From the NCBI RefSeq assembly GCF_015477605.1, contig NZ_JADLQX010000034.1, forward strand, positions 1 through 64,000: DNA of 64,000 nucleotides. Reading direction: 5' to 3'. Of the stretch, positions 9,494-18,090 are shown in pieces (positions within the stretch are counted from its first letter, which is position 1; each line of letters starts with the position of its first letter). The stretch comes from Nocardia amamiensis. Its GTDB lineage: Bacteria; Actinomycetota; Actinomycetes; Mycobacteriales; Mycobacteriaceae. Below the pieces are notes generated by a model. That model was given only the letters and a program-made list of their open reading frames with translations. It had not been told where the DNA came from and searched no databases. The position numbers and the translations under genes were made by a program.

Positions 9494-11224
9494 TCAGTGC
9501 AAGGGAACCTTCCAGCACAGCCGGGTCCCGGCCGCGCCTCCCTCCGGGCCGGTGCCGGAGCCGATCGTGAAGGTCCCGTCCGCCTCCTCGGCGCGCCGGG
9601 CCAGGTTCGTCAGACCGCTGGGCGTGACGTTCTCCGGCATACCGCAACCGTCGTCCTCGACGAGGATGGTCAGGTCATCGGCGACCGCGATTTCGACCGA
9701 GACCGACTCGGCGCCGGAGTGCCGGACGGCGTTGCTGACCGCCTCGCGCACTACGGCTTCGGCGTGGTCGGCCAGTTCTGGATCGATCACGGACAGCGGG
9801 CCGGCGATGTGGACGGAGGTGCGGATCGCGCTGGCGTCGGTTTGCTGCCGGATCGCCTCCTCGATGCGCTGCCGGACTCGCGCGCTGGGGCCGTGGCCGC
9901 CGTGCAGGTCGAAGATCGAGGTACGGATCTCCTGGACGACATCCTGCAGGTCGTTGATCGCCTCGGTGAGCCGTTCCCGTACTTCCGGCACACGTGAGCG
10001 GGGCACGGTGCCCTGCAGGTTGAGGCCGACGGCGAACAACCGCTGGATGACGTGGTCGTGCAGGTCCCGGGCGATGCGGTCGCGGTCGGACAGAATGTCC
10101 AGTTCACGCATGCGTCGTTGCGCGTCGGCCAGTTGCATCGCCAGCGCGGCCTGGTTGGTGAAGGCCGCGGTCAATTCGAGGGTCTCGTCGTCGTACGGCG
10201 TCGACTCCACCGAACGCAGCGCCACCAGCACACCGACGGTCGTGTCGGATGTCTGCATGGGCAGGACCAGTGCGGGTCCCGCGTCCGGGAAGATCTTGCC
10301 GAGATCGGCACGGCGCGAGTCGCCGAGGCGCTGCGGCGCATGCAGCCGGAAGGCCGTGCCGATCGTGGCGTCCGCGAAGGGCAGCTTCATCGGGTGCCGG
10401 TTGTCCTCGGTTCCCGCGGCGTGTGTGATCAAGAGTTCGGTGATGTCTTCAGACCCGCGCTCGGGGTCGGGGACGACAGCGAGAAACGTCCGCTCCGAGC
10501 CGGTGAGCCGGCGCGTCGCCTCGACGAGGTGCGCCAGGACCTGGTCGGATGCGGTGCCCGCGAGGAATTCGGTCGTGATGTCGCGGGTGGCCTCGATCCA
10601 GGCTTGGCGGGTACGCGCGGATTCGTACAGGTTCGCGTTGTCGATGGCGATGCCGGCCGCGGCGGCCAACGCTCGCACGATGACCTCGTCGTCCTCGGTG
10701 AACGGCTGGCCGTTGGCCTTTTCCGTCAGGTACAGGTTGCCGAAGACCTCGTCGCGAATGCGGACGGGGACGCCGAGGAAGGTGCGCATCGGCGGATGGT
10801 GCGCGGGGAACCCGACCGAGGACGGATGGTCTGCGAGGTTGTCCAGGCGGATCGGTTTGGGCTGGCTGAACAGCAACCCCAGGACACCGTGGCCTTGGGG
10901 GAGATCACCGATCCGTTTCCTGGTCGGTTGATCGATGCCTTCATAGACGAACTGGGTCAGTTGCTGGTCGTGGCCGCGGATGCCCAGCGCCCCATAGCGA
11001 GCGTCGACCAGTGACGTGGCCGTATGCACGATCGTGCGCAGGGTGCGATCGAGATCCAGACCGGAGGTGACCGACAGCATCGCCTCGATCAGACCGTCCA
11101 TCCGATCGCGAGCGTCGATGATCTGCTCGATGCGATCCTTGACTTCGGCCAGCAGTTCCCGGAGCCGCAGCTGCGACAGCGTGTCACGCACCGAATAGGT
11201 ATCGGTGAGCGCGTCATCGGTCAT
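9494..11224 (-). CDS. devS: Two-component sensor histidine kinase, DevS/DosS-DosT type
   Basis: Predicted 576-residue soluble sensor kinase, close to the 578 residues of mycobacterial DosS. Order: GAF domain 1 (about 55-195), GAF domain 2 (about 225-370), HisKA_3 dimerisation/phosphoacceptor with DRIARDLHDHV (His389), then HATPase_c (about 490-575, with VREAVSNAVRHS and EDDGCGM). GAF1 contains HHPPMRTF, in which His143 aligns with the DosS haem-ligand His149, so haem-based sensing of O2, NO or CO is expected. The ATG at 11224 was preferred because a GGAG ribosome-binding site lies 8 bases upstream and the length matches the family; an upstream in-frame start at 11290 would add 22 unrelated residues. 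It lies downstream of devR on the same strand, 139 bases away. Confidence 0.95.
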   Translation of the reverse strand: MTDDALTDTYSVRDTLSQLRLRELLAEVKDRIEQIIDARDRMDGLIEAMLSVTSGLDLDRTLRTIVHTATSLVDARYGALGIRGHDQQLTQFVYEGIDQPTRKRIGDLPQGHGVLGLLFSQPKPIRLDNLADHPSSVGFPAHHPPMRTFLGVPVRIRDEVFGNLYLTEKANGQPFTEDDEVIVRALAAAAGIAIDNANLYESARTRQAWIEATRDITTEFLAGTASDQVLAHLVEATRRLTGSERTFLAVVPDPERGSEDITELLITHAAGTEDNRHPMKLPFADATIGTAFRLHAPQRLGDSRRADLGKIFPDAGPALVLPMQTSDTTVGVLVALRSVESTPYDDETLELTAAFTNQAALAMQLADAQRRMRELDILSDRDRIARDLHDHVIQRLFAVGLNLQGTVPRSRVPEVRERLTEAINDLQDVVQEIRTSIFDLHGGHGPSARVRQRIEEAIRQQTDASAIRTSVHIAGPLSVIDPELADHAEAVVREAVSNAVRHSGAESVSVEIAVADDLTILVEDDGCGMPENVTPSGLTNLARRAEEADGTFTIGSGTGPEGGAAGTRLCWKVPLH

Positions 11225-11363
11225 GTCGACCGCTCCGAGTCCCGGCTTTGCGCATGGCAGGTGGCCATAGAGCAAGATTATTTCACGCACTGCTCGAAGT
11301 GAACGTTCGGCAATTCGGATGCGGGCTCGCCGGCCGCGCGACGGTCGATGGCGGCGCGGAAGA

Positions 11364-12020
11364 TCAGAAGTCGGCCGTGGACCCGGACGACCGCGACCGC
11401 AGCTTGGACGCGTAGACGGCGGCCTGCGTGCGTCGTTCCAGGCCCAGCTTGGCCAGCAGCCGGGAGACGTAGTTCTTCACCGTTTTCTCGGCCAGGAACA
11501 TGCGCTGCGCGATCTGCCGGTTGGTCAGACCCTCACCGAGGAGGTCGAGCAATTTGCGCTCCTGCTCGGTGAGTCCGGCCAAAGGGCCGTCTTGCTGGGT
11601 GTTCGCGCGCAGCCGTTGCATCAGCGCGGCGGCGGCCCGGTTGTCGAGCAACGACCGTCCTGCTCCGACTTCTTTGATGGCCTTCGCCAGCTCCATGCCT
11701 TTGATGTCCTTGACGACGTAGCCGCTGGCGCCGGCGAGGATGGCATCGAGCATGGCTTGCTCGTCGGTGAACGAGGTGAGGATCAGGCACCGCAGATCGT
11801 CGAGTTTCGACAGCAGGTCGCGGCAGAGTTCGATGCCGTTGCCGTCGGGCAGCCGCACGTCGAGGACGGCGACGTCGGGCCGCAGCGCCGGGATGCGGGC
11901 AAGGGCCTGCGCGACGTCGCCGGCCTCGCCGACGACGGACAGCTCAGGGTCCGCCGAGAGCAGATCGACCAGGCCGCGGCGGACTATTTCGTGGTCGTCG
12001 ACCAGAAACACCGTGATCAT
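11364..12020 (-). CDS. devR: Response regulator DevR/DosR (NarL/LuxR family)
   Basis: Predicted 218-residue response regulator, nearly the same length as DosR (217). The receiver domain has VFLVDDHEIVRRGL, phosphoacceptor Asp54 in AVLDVRLPDGNGIEL, and the Lys of GYVVKDIKG near residue 104. The C-terminal LuxR-type helix-turn-helix (about 150-205) reads LTNRQIAQRMFLAEKTVKNYV. In mycobacteria this protein switches on the dormancy regulon under hypoxia or NO. The ATG at 12020 gives the family N-terminus exactly. A palindromic DosR-type site lies 66 bases upstream, so autoregulation is likely. It is transcribed away from the nitroreductase operon at 12301. Confidence 0.96.
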   Translation of the reverse strand: MITVFLVDDHEIVRRGLVDLLSADPELSVVGEAGDVAQALARIPALRPDVAVLDVRLPDGNGIELCRDLLSKLDDLRCLILTSFTDEQAMLDAILAGASGYVVKDIKGMELAKAIKEVGAGRSLLDNRAAAALMQRLRANTQQDGPLAGLTEQERKLLDLLGEGLTNRQIAQRMFLAEKTVKNYVSRLLAKLGLERRTQAAVYASKLRSRSSGSTADF

Positions 12021-12085
12021 GGTGGTGTCCAATCCGGGAAGAAGTGGTGGGGTCGAGACTACGCATCGCAGTGGCCCTCGGGGTA

Positions 12086-12099
12086 AGGACCAAGGTCCC
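12086..12099. promoter_or_regulatory. DosR-box-like palindrome between devR and the nitroreductase operon
   Basis: AGGACCAAGGTCCC, followed by further C residues. The bottom strand reads GGGACCTTGGTCCT, which fits the mycobacterial DosR consensus built on GGGAC-N4-GTCCC. It sits 66 bases upstream of devR and about 200 upstream of the nitroreductase start, so it could serve both. A weaker match (GGTGACCTTCGACT, 12214-12227) lies closer to the nitroreductase gene. Binding is inferred from the motif and context only. Confidence 0.6.
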
Positions 12100-12300
12100 C
12101 TTCCGGACGACCGCTCGTCACCTCGAGACCGGCAGACTCGGTGTTTCGGGCCGGCGCCAGGACTGTCGGCCAATCTGCTGGGGGCCGTTCCGTGGCCGGA
12201 GGGCCTCGCATTCGGTGACCTTCGACTGCTATCTGCGCCGCCCCATAGCGCGATGCTGAATGCAGACCAAGCCGGTGTAGTCAGCTGGGAGGTGCATATC

Positions 12301-13320
12301 GTGGCCGAGTCCAACGCGCCCGCGATGCCGCGTGCCCAACCCGACCGCGAGATGCTTCGCTCCGCGCTTGCTTCCGCGGTGCGGGCGCCATCGGTGCACA
12401 ACACCCAGCCATGGCTGTGGCGAATCGGTGACAGCACCGTGCACCTCTATGCCGACGAGAGCCGATGGCTGCCGCACACCGACCCGGAGGGTCGCGATCT
12501 GCTACTGAGTTGCGGGGCGGCGCTGCATCATCTGCGGGTCGCGGCGCTCGGACTCGGATGGGAGACGGTGATCCATCGGCTGCCGGATCCCACCGAGCCG
12601 CGGCATCTGGCTGTCGTCGAATTCCGTGCTGCCGCCACCACCCCCGAAGCGTTTCGGATGGCAGGAGCCATCTACCGGCGGCACACCGATCGCCGGCGTT
12701 ACGCTTCCCGGGCGGTGCCGGTCGCCTACGTCGAGGCCGTCGCCGCCGGTGCCGGGAACGGAGTCCACGCGCGCTGCATCAACGCCGGACCTGCTCGGAC
12801 CCAATTGCTGCGCGCATTCGAGCAAGCGGCCTGGGAACATACCCGCGACTTCTCCTACGGCCTGGAGCTCGCGCAGTGGAGCGGCAGGCACAGCGCACCG
12901 GAGCGACACGCGGTGCTGCTGGCCGGCGATCCGGCCGTCCGGCCGTTCTCGAATCCAGGCCTCCCGCAGACGGTTATCGGCGGCGTCGACGCCGCAGACC
13001 GGCTGATTCTACTCAGTACGCCCGGAGATGACCGTTTGTCGCGATTGCGGGCAGGGGAGGCCGCCAGCGCGGTGCTGCTGACCGCCACGACACTCGGTCT
13101 GGCGACGTGCCCGTTGACCGAGCCGCTGGAGCTGACCGGCACCAGAAACCGGATCCGCACGAATGTTCTCGGCGAGAGCGGTTACCCGCACATCGTCGTC
13201 CGGATCGGATGGGCGGAAGAGAGTGCGGGTCCCGTGCCCGCCACTCCGCGCCGCCCACTCGACGAAGTGCTGCATCCGCTGGACGCGGCCGTCTCCGACG
13301 CGGGTGCTCGAAAGAGGTGA
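12301..13320 (+). CDS. Acg-family FMN-binding nitroreductase-like protein (1 of 3)
   Basis: Predicted 339-residue protein of the Acg/Rv3131/Rv3127 family, nitroreductase-fold proteins of the DosR regulon whose reaction is unsettled. Seen: the N-terminal RAPSVHNTQPWLWRI signature, a second-half CGAALHHLRVAALGLGW segment, RRHTDRR near the middle, and a C-terminal ATTLGLATCPLTEPLEL repeat of the nitroreductase half-domain. A GTG start at 12301 is chosen because GGGAGG lies 8 bases upstream; the open frame further upstream is not protein-like. It is the first gene of a likely operon: the next gene begins 5 bases after its stop. A DosR-like site lies upstream. Confidence 0.9.
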   Translation: MAESNAPAMPRAQPDREMLRSALASAVRAPSVHNTQPWLWRIGDSTVHLYADESRWLPHTDPEGRDLLLSCGAALHHLRVAALGLGWETVIHRLPDPTEPRHLAVVEFRAAATTPEAFRMAGAIYRRHTDRRRYASRAVPVAYVEAVAAGAGNGVHARCINAGPARTQLLRAFEQAAWEHTRDFSYGLELAQWSGRHSAPERHAVLLAGDPAVRPFSNPGLPQTVIGGVDAADRLILLSTPGDDRLSRLRAGEAASAVLLTATTLGLATCPLTEPLELTGTRNRIRTNVLGESGYPHIVVRIGWAEESAGPVPATPRRPLDEVLHPLDAAVSDAGARKR

Positions 13321-13325
13321 TCGAG

Positions 13326-13925
13326 GTGTCGCAGTATCCGTCGGCCGTGGTTCGGCTATGGAGATCGCGGCCGTGGAGCGTCAATCCGCTGATGCGCGCC
13401 TCGGACCGGTGGGAGGCACTGGTGCGACTGCTGGCCGCGGGGGTGGTACTGCTCGCGATTCCGGTGGCGGGCGCGGCCGGTACCGCGGGTTACACGGCCG
13501 CGGTCGATCGGATCCGGACCGAGAACGCGGAGAAAGCCGCGGTGACCGCCACCGTCGCGGGAGAACCGGTGCGGCGGGTGACGGCAGCTCGGTACCAGGG
13601 CAGCCAAGAACAGCGGGAAGCGCCCGTGCATTGGACCCGCGGCGGCCGCGAACACAGCGCGACAGTGGAGGTCCCCGGCACGACCGAACTCGGCAGCCGT
13701 GTCACGGTGTGGCTCGGCCCGGACGAAAAGGTGACCGCGCCGCCGCGGCCGTCCTCCGACGCGGCGTGGTCCGGAGTACTGACCGGCTTGGCGGTACTGG
13801 CCGGGATATGTTGTGGCGCAATAGCTCTAGTGCTCACTACCAACTGGCTGCTGGGCCGGATCCGAAGCGCGGCCTGGGAGTCCGAGTGGCGGCGAATGAG
13901 CAGGCCGATCGGCAAGGACACGTAG
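13326..13925 (+). CDS. Rv1733c-like two-pass membrane protein
   Basis: Predicted 199-residue membrane protein resembling mycobacterial Rv1733c, a DosR-regulon protein of unknown function (about 210 residues). One hydrophobic segment lies near residues 26-50 (LLAAGVVLLAIPVAGAAG). A polar extracytoplasmic loop of roughly 95 residues follows, rich in charged and Thr/Val residues. A second segment is near 155-180 (VLTGLAVLAGICCGAIALVL), with a basic C-terminus. The GTG at 13326 is preceded by AGAGG at good spacing, within the end of the preceding gene, which suggests translational coupling. It sits between the nitroreductase and WS/DGAT genes. Confidence 0.82.
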   Translation: MSQYPSAVVRLWRSRPWSVNPLMRASDRWEALVRLLAAGVVLLAIPVAGAAGTAGYTAAVDRIRTENAEKAAVTATVAGEPVRRVTAARYQGSQEQREAPVHWTRGGREHSATVEVPGTTELGSRVTVWLGPDEKVTAPPRPSSDAAWSGVLTGLAVLAGICCGAIALVLTTNWLLGRIRSAAWESEWRRMSRPIGKDT

Positions 13926-13947
13926 TGACGCATCCGGAGCTTGCACC

Positions 13948-15315
13948 ATGACAGAACTACGACCCCTCGATTCGGGCTTCATCGAACTGGAAGACGCCGA
14001 CCGTCATATCAGCCTCGGGATCGGAGCGGTGGCGATCATTTCCGGAACGCCGCCGAGTAGAGACGACCTCATCGGCGTGCTCGCCAAAGGCGTGGAACAG
14101 AACGTCCGCCTCCGTCAGAAGGTACGCCGGGCTCCGCTCGATCTGGCCACGCCGGTCTGGGAGGACGACCCGAATTTCGATCTCGCACACCACATCAGAT
14201 GGACCGCGCTGCCCGCACCCGGCGACGAGCCGGCGCTGTGTGAACTCGTCGCGACCGAACTGGAGGAGCGGCTCGACCGCGATCATCCGCTGTGGCAGGC
14301 CGTCGTGGTCGAACACCTCGCCGGGGACCGGTGGGCGCTGATCGTCAAAGCCCATCACAGCCTGGTCGACGGCGTGTCGGGGATCTCCGTCTTCGAGAAC
14401 CTCTGCGATCCGGTCGCACCGGAGACCGTCGAGGCCGCGCCCGCGTCACGGGTCCGTACCGCGATGGAGTGGCTGGATGTGGCTCGCCAAGGATTCCGAC
14501 TGCCGGTTGTCATGCCGCGATACCTCATGGGTGTGGCGCGCAGCCTGGCACCCTTGGCTGCCGCCGTGGTTTCGCCGACCGCTCAGTGCTCCCTCAACGG
14601 CCCCATCGGACGGCAGCGCCGGTACGTCGTCGCACGGGCCGCCCTGCCGGAGGTCCGTGCGATCGGCAGGGCGTTCGGCGCCACTGTGAACGATGTCGTG
14701 CTGACTGCCGTCGCCGCCGCGTACCGCGACCTCTTGCTCAGCCGGAACGAGCGGCCGTCCCCCGACAAGTTGCGCATTCTCGTTCCGGTGTCGATGCGGT
14801 CCACGGAGGGGAAATACACGCTCGCCAACCACGTTTCGGCGATGCTGCCGTTCCTGCCGATCAATGTGGCCGATCCGGTCGAGCGCCTGGAGGTCATTCA
14901 CGCCCGGATGACGAAGCACAAGTCGAGAGGTGAGGCCCGGGCGGAGAGTTCGATGCTGGAATTGGCGGGGCGGTTGCCCTTCGCGCCCATGGCTTGGGGT
15001 ATCCGGCTGCTGGCGCGCTTTCCGCAGCGAAGCGTCGGCGCGCTCGCGACCAACGTGCCCGGCCCGCGCCACGAACTCACCATCGGCGGGCGGCGAGTCC
15101 TCGAGTTGCTACCGGCCGTGCCGATCGCCATGCGGTTGCGCACTGCTATCGCGATCCTCAGTTACGCGGACCATCTGACGTTCGGCATCACGGGAGACTA
15201 CGACACCGCGCCCGATATCGCCGTGATCGCCGACGGAATCGGGCGCGAGATCCAGCGGCTACTGGAACACGCCGAAGTGCGGCGGCTCGCCCGGCCGGAG
15301 GCGGCCAGGGAGTGA
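13948..15315 (+). CDS. Wax ester synthase/diacylglycerol acyltransferase (WS/DGAT, Tgs-like)
   Basis: Predicted 455-residue acyltransferase that esterifies diacylglycerol or long-chain alcohols with acyl-CoA, giving triacylglycerol or wax esters. The N-terminal half carries the catalytic HHSLVDG (near residue 134). The family's later motifs are present: NDVVLTAVAAAYRDLL, SMRS, and TNVPGPRHELTIGG. Length is normal for Tgs proteins. The ATG at 13948 has a GGAG site 9 bases upstream and starts 22 bases after the Rv1733c-like gene. In M. tuberculosis the DosR-controlled Tgs1 stores triacylglycerol during hypoxia; the same role is inferred here from family and neighbours. Confidence 0.93.
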   Translation: MTELRPLDSGFIELEDADRHISLGIGAVAIISGTPPSRDDLIGVLAKGVEQNVRLRQKVRRAPLDLATPVWEDDPNFDLAHHIRWTALPAPGDEPALCELVATELEERLDRDHPLWQAVVVEHLAGDRWALIVKAHHSLVDGVSGISVFENLCDPVAPETVEAAPASRVRTAMEWLDVARQGFRLPVVMPRYLMGVARSLAPLAAAVVSPTAQCSLNGPIGRQRRYVVARAALPEVRAIGRAFGATVNDVVLTAVAAAYRDLLLSRNERPSPDKLRILVPVSMRSTEGKYTLANHVSAMLPFLPINVADPVERLEVIHARMTKHKSRGEARAESSMLELAGRLPFAPMAWGIRLLARFPQRSVGALATNVPGPRHELTIGGRRVLELLPAVPIAMRLRTAIAILSYADHLTFGITGDYDTAPDIAVIADGIGREIQRLLEHAEVRRLARPEAARE

Positions 15316-15340
15316 GCGCCGACCACGCCTGGGCCTGATC

Positions 15341-15994
15341 TCAGCGTGGGGATGCGGCGGATCCGGTCAGCCCTTCGGCGAGCAGGATGCGGTGGGCCTG
15401 CTGAGCGGCGGAAACCCGCGCGGCGTTGTGCGCCTCGCCGCCGACCGGTTCCTCGAGTCCGCGAACCAGCGCCGCCACGGCGTCGGACAGCGCCCGCAGC
15501 CGGTTGTCGATGTCGTCGAAGCGGGACGGTTCCGGTTGCGCGACAGCGGCCGCCGTCAACGTGCTGGACAGGTCGGAACCGCGCAGGATGGACCGCAGAT
15601 TCTCGGGCAGGAGCGCGAACACGTGGTCGAGTTGCCCGGGGGAGAACAGATCGCTGAGCGAGTCGGTGACGGCGCCGGCGAGCGCGACGGCCTCGTCGCG
15701 CGAGACGCCTGCCTCCGCGGCGAACTGGCTGAGGAACGACTCCACATCGTGCCGGACGGGGACGTGAGCGGGAACCCAGCCCTCATAGAAGATCCCGCGC
15801 AACAGTTCGGGCAGCTGGGCGCTCAGGTGCGCGGCCGCGCTGACGCCGATGCGGTCACGCACCGAGTGCAGCCAGGCGCGCAGAGCGCGATGCGCGAAGG
15901 GGCGGTCCTCGGTGCCGAGTCCGTCGGCGACAGCGCGCAGCCACTCGTGTGCGGTGTGGACCGCGGGGGCGAGGGGATCACGGTGATAGCTCAT
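15341..15994 (-). CDS. DUF2267 domain protein
   Basis: Predicted 217-residue soluble protein containing a DUF2267 helical domain. Seen: HTAHEWLRAVADGLG, then RALRAWLHSVRDRIGVSAAAHLSAQLPELLRGIFYEGW and a related second half (FLSQFAAEAGVSRDEAVALAGAVTDSLSDLFSPGQLDHVFALLPENLR). The C-terminal 60 residues are of lower complexity and probably flexible. The molecular function of the family is unknown. It converges with the WS/DGAT gene (25 bases between stops). The ATG at 15994 follows GAAAGG. A DosR-like palindrome lies about 118 bases upstream, which fits membership of the same regulon. Confidence 0.87.
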   Translation of the reverse strand: MSYHRDPLAPAVHTAHEWLRAVADGLGTEDRPFAHRALRAWLHSVRDRIGVSAAAHLSAQLPELLRGIFYEGWVPAHVPVRHDVESFLSQFAAEAGVSRDEAVALAGAVTDSLSDLFSPGQLDHVFALLPENLRSILRGSDLSSTLTAAAVAQPEPSRFDDIDNRLRALSDAVAALVRGLEEPVGGEAHNAARVSAAQQAHRILLAEGLTGSAASPR

Positions 15995-16111
15995 GGGTTC
16001 GCCTTTCACGGATGAGTCGAGATGGAGGGGCCGTGGCCGGCGTGTACGGCCATATCGAAGAGCTTGCTCGCGTGCGTTCGGTCGGGTGAGAGGCCTCGTG
16101 CCCGTGCCTGT

Positions 16112-16125
16112 GGGACCATCGTCAC
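16112..16125. promoter_or_regulatory. DosR-box-like site upstream of the DUF2267 gene
   Basis: GGGACCATCGTCAC matches the GGGAC-N4-GTC core of DosR boxes, with one arm slightly degenerate. It lies 118 bases upstream of the DUF2267 start, just beyond a recombinase remnant. Assignment rests on motif and context only. Confidence 0.45.
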
Positions 16126-16131
16126 CGCTGG

Positions 16132-16374
16132 TCACATGAGTTCGCGCTGGAATTCCGCCCGTACCGAGAGCATGCCGAACATGACGCGGCCCTCGGCGGT
16201 GCCGGTGTCGATGCCCTGCTCGAGGACCTTCAGCCCGGTACCGCGCCGCGGAGCTGCGCACCGAGGGTGTCCGTCGCGGGGGTCGTCGCTCACACGGGCG
16301 ATTACCGGCTGCTGCGCGGCGAGGATCGACCGCATCCGTTCGGCCACGGCGTCGTTGGTGACCCCGGTGCGCAA
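16132..16374 (-). pseudogene. Remnant: serine recombinase (TnpR-like) fragment fused to a TetR-like tail
   Basis: An 80-codon frame with two unrelated parts. From 16242 down to 16135 it reads GLKVLEQGIDTGTAEGRVMF and then GMLSVRAEFQREL, typical of the middle of Tn3-type resolvases/serine invertases, and then stops. The catalytic serine region and the DNA-binding end are absent. The preceding part (LLRTGVTNDAVAERMRSILA and on) resembles the C-terminal domain of TetR regulators, but that is weaker. I read this as a decayed junction between a transposon resolvase and an older regulator gene, not as a functional protein. Confidence 0.55.
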
Positions 16375-16405
16375 CAGCGCACCAACAATTGTAGGCCAAC
16401 AGATG

Positions 16406-16458
16406 TTGACACGATCGACGCGCGTCCTCTAACGTCAATGCCAACAATCGTTGGCATT
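16406..16458 (+). promoter_or_regulatory. Promoter and operator of the SDR gene
   Basis: TTGACA (16406-16411) is followed after 18 bases by TAACGT (16430-16435), a plausible -35/-10 pair. Directly downstream lies a perfect inverted repeat, AATGCCAAC / GTTGGCATT (16437-16445 and 16450-16458), where a bound repressor would block transcription. A related half-site (CCAACAATTGT) lies at 16382-16392. The arrangement is typical of TetR-family control, but no intact regulator gene is adjacent. Confidence 0.6.
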
Positions 16459-16547
16459 GGGGAGTGACAGCAATGGCGGCCGCGCGCCACACCAGGCCGC
16501 GCCAGGCATGCCAACTGTTGCCCCCACTCTGAGAGAAGGACCGAACG

Positions 16548-17366
16548 ATGTCGAAGACTGTGCTGGTCACCGGCGCATCCACCGGAATCGGGCGGGCCAC
16601 CGCCCTGCTGCTGGCCGGCAAGGGGTTCACCGTCTATGCCGGAGTCCGCAAACAAGCCGACGGGGAGGCGCTGGGCCCGGCGGTCACCCCGATCACGCTC
16701 GATGTCACCGACCCAGGGCAGATCGCCGCCGCCGCCGAACAGATCGGCCAGTTGGACGCACTGGTGAACAACGCCGGCGTCGGTGTCACCGGACCGGTGG
16801 AATTCGTGCCGCTGGACGCACTGCGCTGGCAGTACGAAGTCAACGTGTTCGGCCAGGTTGCGGTCACCCAGGCCATGCTGCCCCTGCTGCGGGCGTCGCG
16901 GGGCCGGGTGGTCACCGTCGGCTCGGTCGGCAGCTGGATCACCCTGCCCTTCGGCGGGCCGCTGTGCTCGTCCAAGCACGCGATCCGATCACTCACCGAC
17001 GCCTTGCGGATGGAAGTCAAGCCGTGGGGCATCGACGTCGTGCTCATCGAGCCCGGCTCCACCCACACCGACGCCGTCGACAAGCTCGAAAACGAAGTCG
17101 AACCGCGCCTGGCCTCGCTGGGTACGGAAGGCAGAAAACTCTACGGCGACGCCTACCGCACCATGATCACCCACAGCCTCGAAAACGAGCGCACCGGCTC
17201 GAGCCCCGACGTGATCGCCCGCGCGGTCCTGCACGCCCTGACCGCCCGCCGCCCCCGCGTCCGCTACCCCGTCGGCAAAGGCTCCCGGCTGATGAGCACG
17301 CTCGGACGCTGGCTACCCCAACGACCACTCGACATCCTGCGCCTGCGTGCGCTCGGCCTGTCCTGA
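16548..17366 (+). CDS. Short-chain dehydrogenase/reductase lacking the usual catalytic Tyr
   Basis: Predicted 272-residue Rossmann-fold protein. The cofactor motif is VTGASTGIGRA, with the structural NNAG motif near residue 75 (LVNNAGVGV). The expected YxxxK active site appears as LCSSK (around residue 144), so Leu replaces the catalytic Tyr although the Lys and an upstream Ser are present. It may use a different mechanism, bind without reducing, or have shifted function. The ATG at 16548 follows AGAGAAGGA at good distance. It is probably cotranscribed with the carboxymuconolactone-decarboxylase-like gene 37 bases downstream, from the promoter/operator at 16406-16458. The pair lies between apparent Tn3-family remnants. 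Confidence 0.88.
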   Translation: MSKTVLVTGASTGIGRATALLLAGKGFTVYAGVRKQADGEALGPAVTPITLDVTDPGQIAAAAEQIGQLDALVNNAGVGVTGPVEFVPLDALRWQYEVNVFGQVAVTQAMLPLLRASRGRVVTVGSVGSWITLPFGGPLCSSKHAIRSLTDALRMEVKPWGIDVVLIEPGSTHTDAVDKLENEVEPRLASLGTEGRKLYGDAYRTMITHSLENERTGSSPDVIARAVLHALTARRPRVRYPVGKGSRLMSTLGRWLPQRPLDILRLRALGLS

Positions 17367-17403
17367 GCACCCCACATTTCGGAGCATTTCGGAGGAAACC
17401 GCC

Positions 17404-18090
17404 ATGTCGCAACAGCAACCGCTCGCGGGTGCCGACGCCCTCGTCCAGCTCGACCCCGTTTTCGCGCAGATGGCCATGAGCGCGGGCCACAACCTGTGGA
17501 GCCTGCCCGACCTCACCGCGCGCGAGAAGACCTTCGTCTGCCTGACCGCCGACTTGTGCCATCCGCACCTGGGAACGCCGCTGGCCATGCACATCGAGAT
17601 GGCATCGACCCACGATGTCGACTCCGAATCGATCCGGGAACTCTTCCGGCACCTGGCCCCATATGTCGGCTACCCCATCGTGGTCACCGCGTTCCAACGC
17701 CTGACCGAACTCGGCCTGCCCGCCGCCCGCGACGGCCAACCACCGACAACCGCCCCGCTCGACGACACGCTGAACGACATCGTGCGCGAGCTTCGAACCG
17801 TTGCCCCGGGACTGGCCGCGTTCACCGAACAGCAGCTCACACAACGCTGGACCCGCCCGGATCTGTCCGTGCGCGAACGAGCGCTCGCCTGCCTGGTCGT
17901 CGACATCTTCTACCAGACACTCGGCCCCTCGCTGCAACTGCACAGCCGAATCGCCCGAGCAGCTGGAGCCACCGAGCAGACCTTCGACAACCTCCTGCGC
18001 GCCACAGCCGAATTCGGACTCCCTCGTACTTGGGCTGCCGCCCGAGCACTCGCAGCAGCCAGCTCACCCACCGAATCCAGCCATCCATAA
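17404..18090 (+). CDS. Carboxymuconolactone decarboxylase/AhpD-like family protein (two repeats)
   Basis: Predicted 228-residue protein built of two CMD-like helical repeats. The first is around residues 10-110 (LTAREKTFVCLTADLCHPHLGTPL), the second around 125-225 (LSVRERALACLVVDIFYQTLGPSL). The AhpD redox pair CxxC is absent, so a peroxidase-reductant role is unlikely, and a specific substrate cannot be named. The start is well defined: GGAGG lies 8 bases before the ATG at 17404. It follows the SDR gene by 37 bases and probably shares its promoter. Its 3' end abuts a transposase remnant on the other strand. Confidence 0.82.
   Translation: MSQQQPLAGADALVQLDPVFAQMAMSAGHNLWSLPDLTAREKTFVCLTADLCHPHLGTPLAMHIEMASTHDVDSESIRELFRHLAPYVGYPIVVTAFQRLTELGLPAARDGQPPTTAPLDDTLNDIVRELRTVAPGLAAFTEQQLTQRWTRPDLSVRERALACLVVDIFYQTLGPSLQLHSRIARAAGATEQTFDNLLRATAEFGLPRTWAAARALAAASSPTESSHP

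Noticed and set aside
11225..11290. N-terminal extension of devS to 11290
   Set aside because: Length and N-terminal sequence match DosS from 11224, and the extension is not protein-like.
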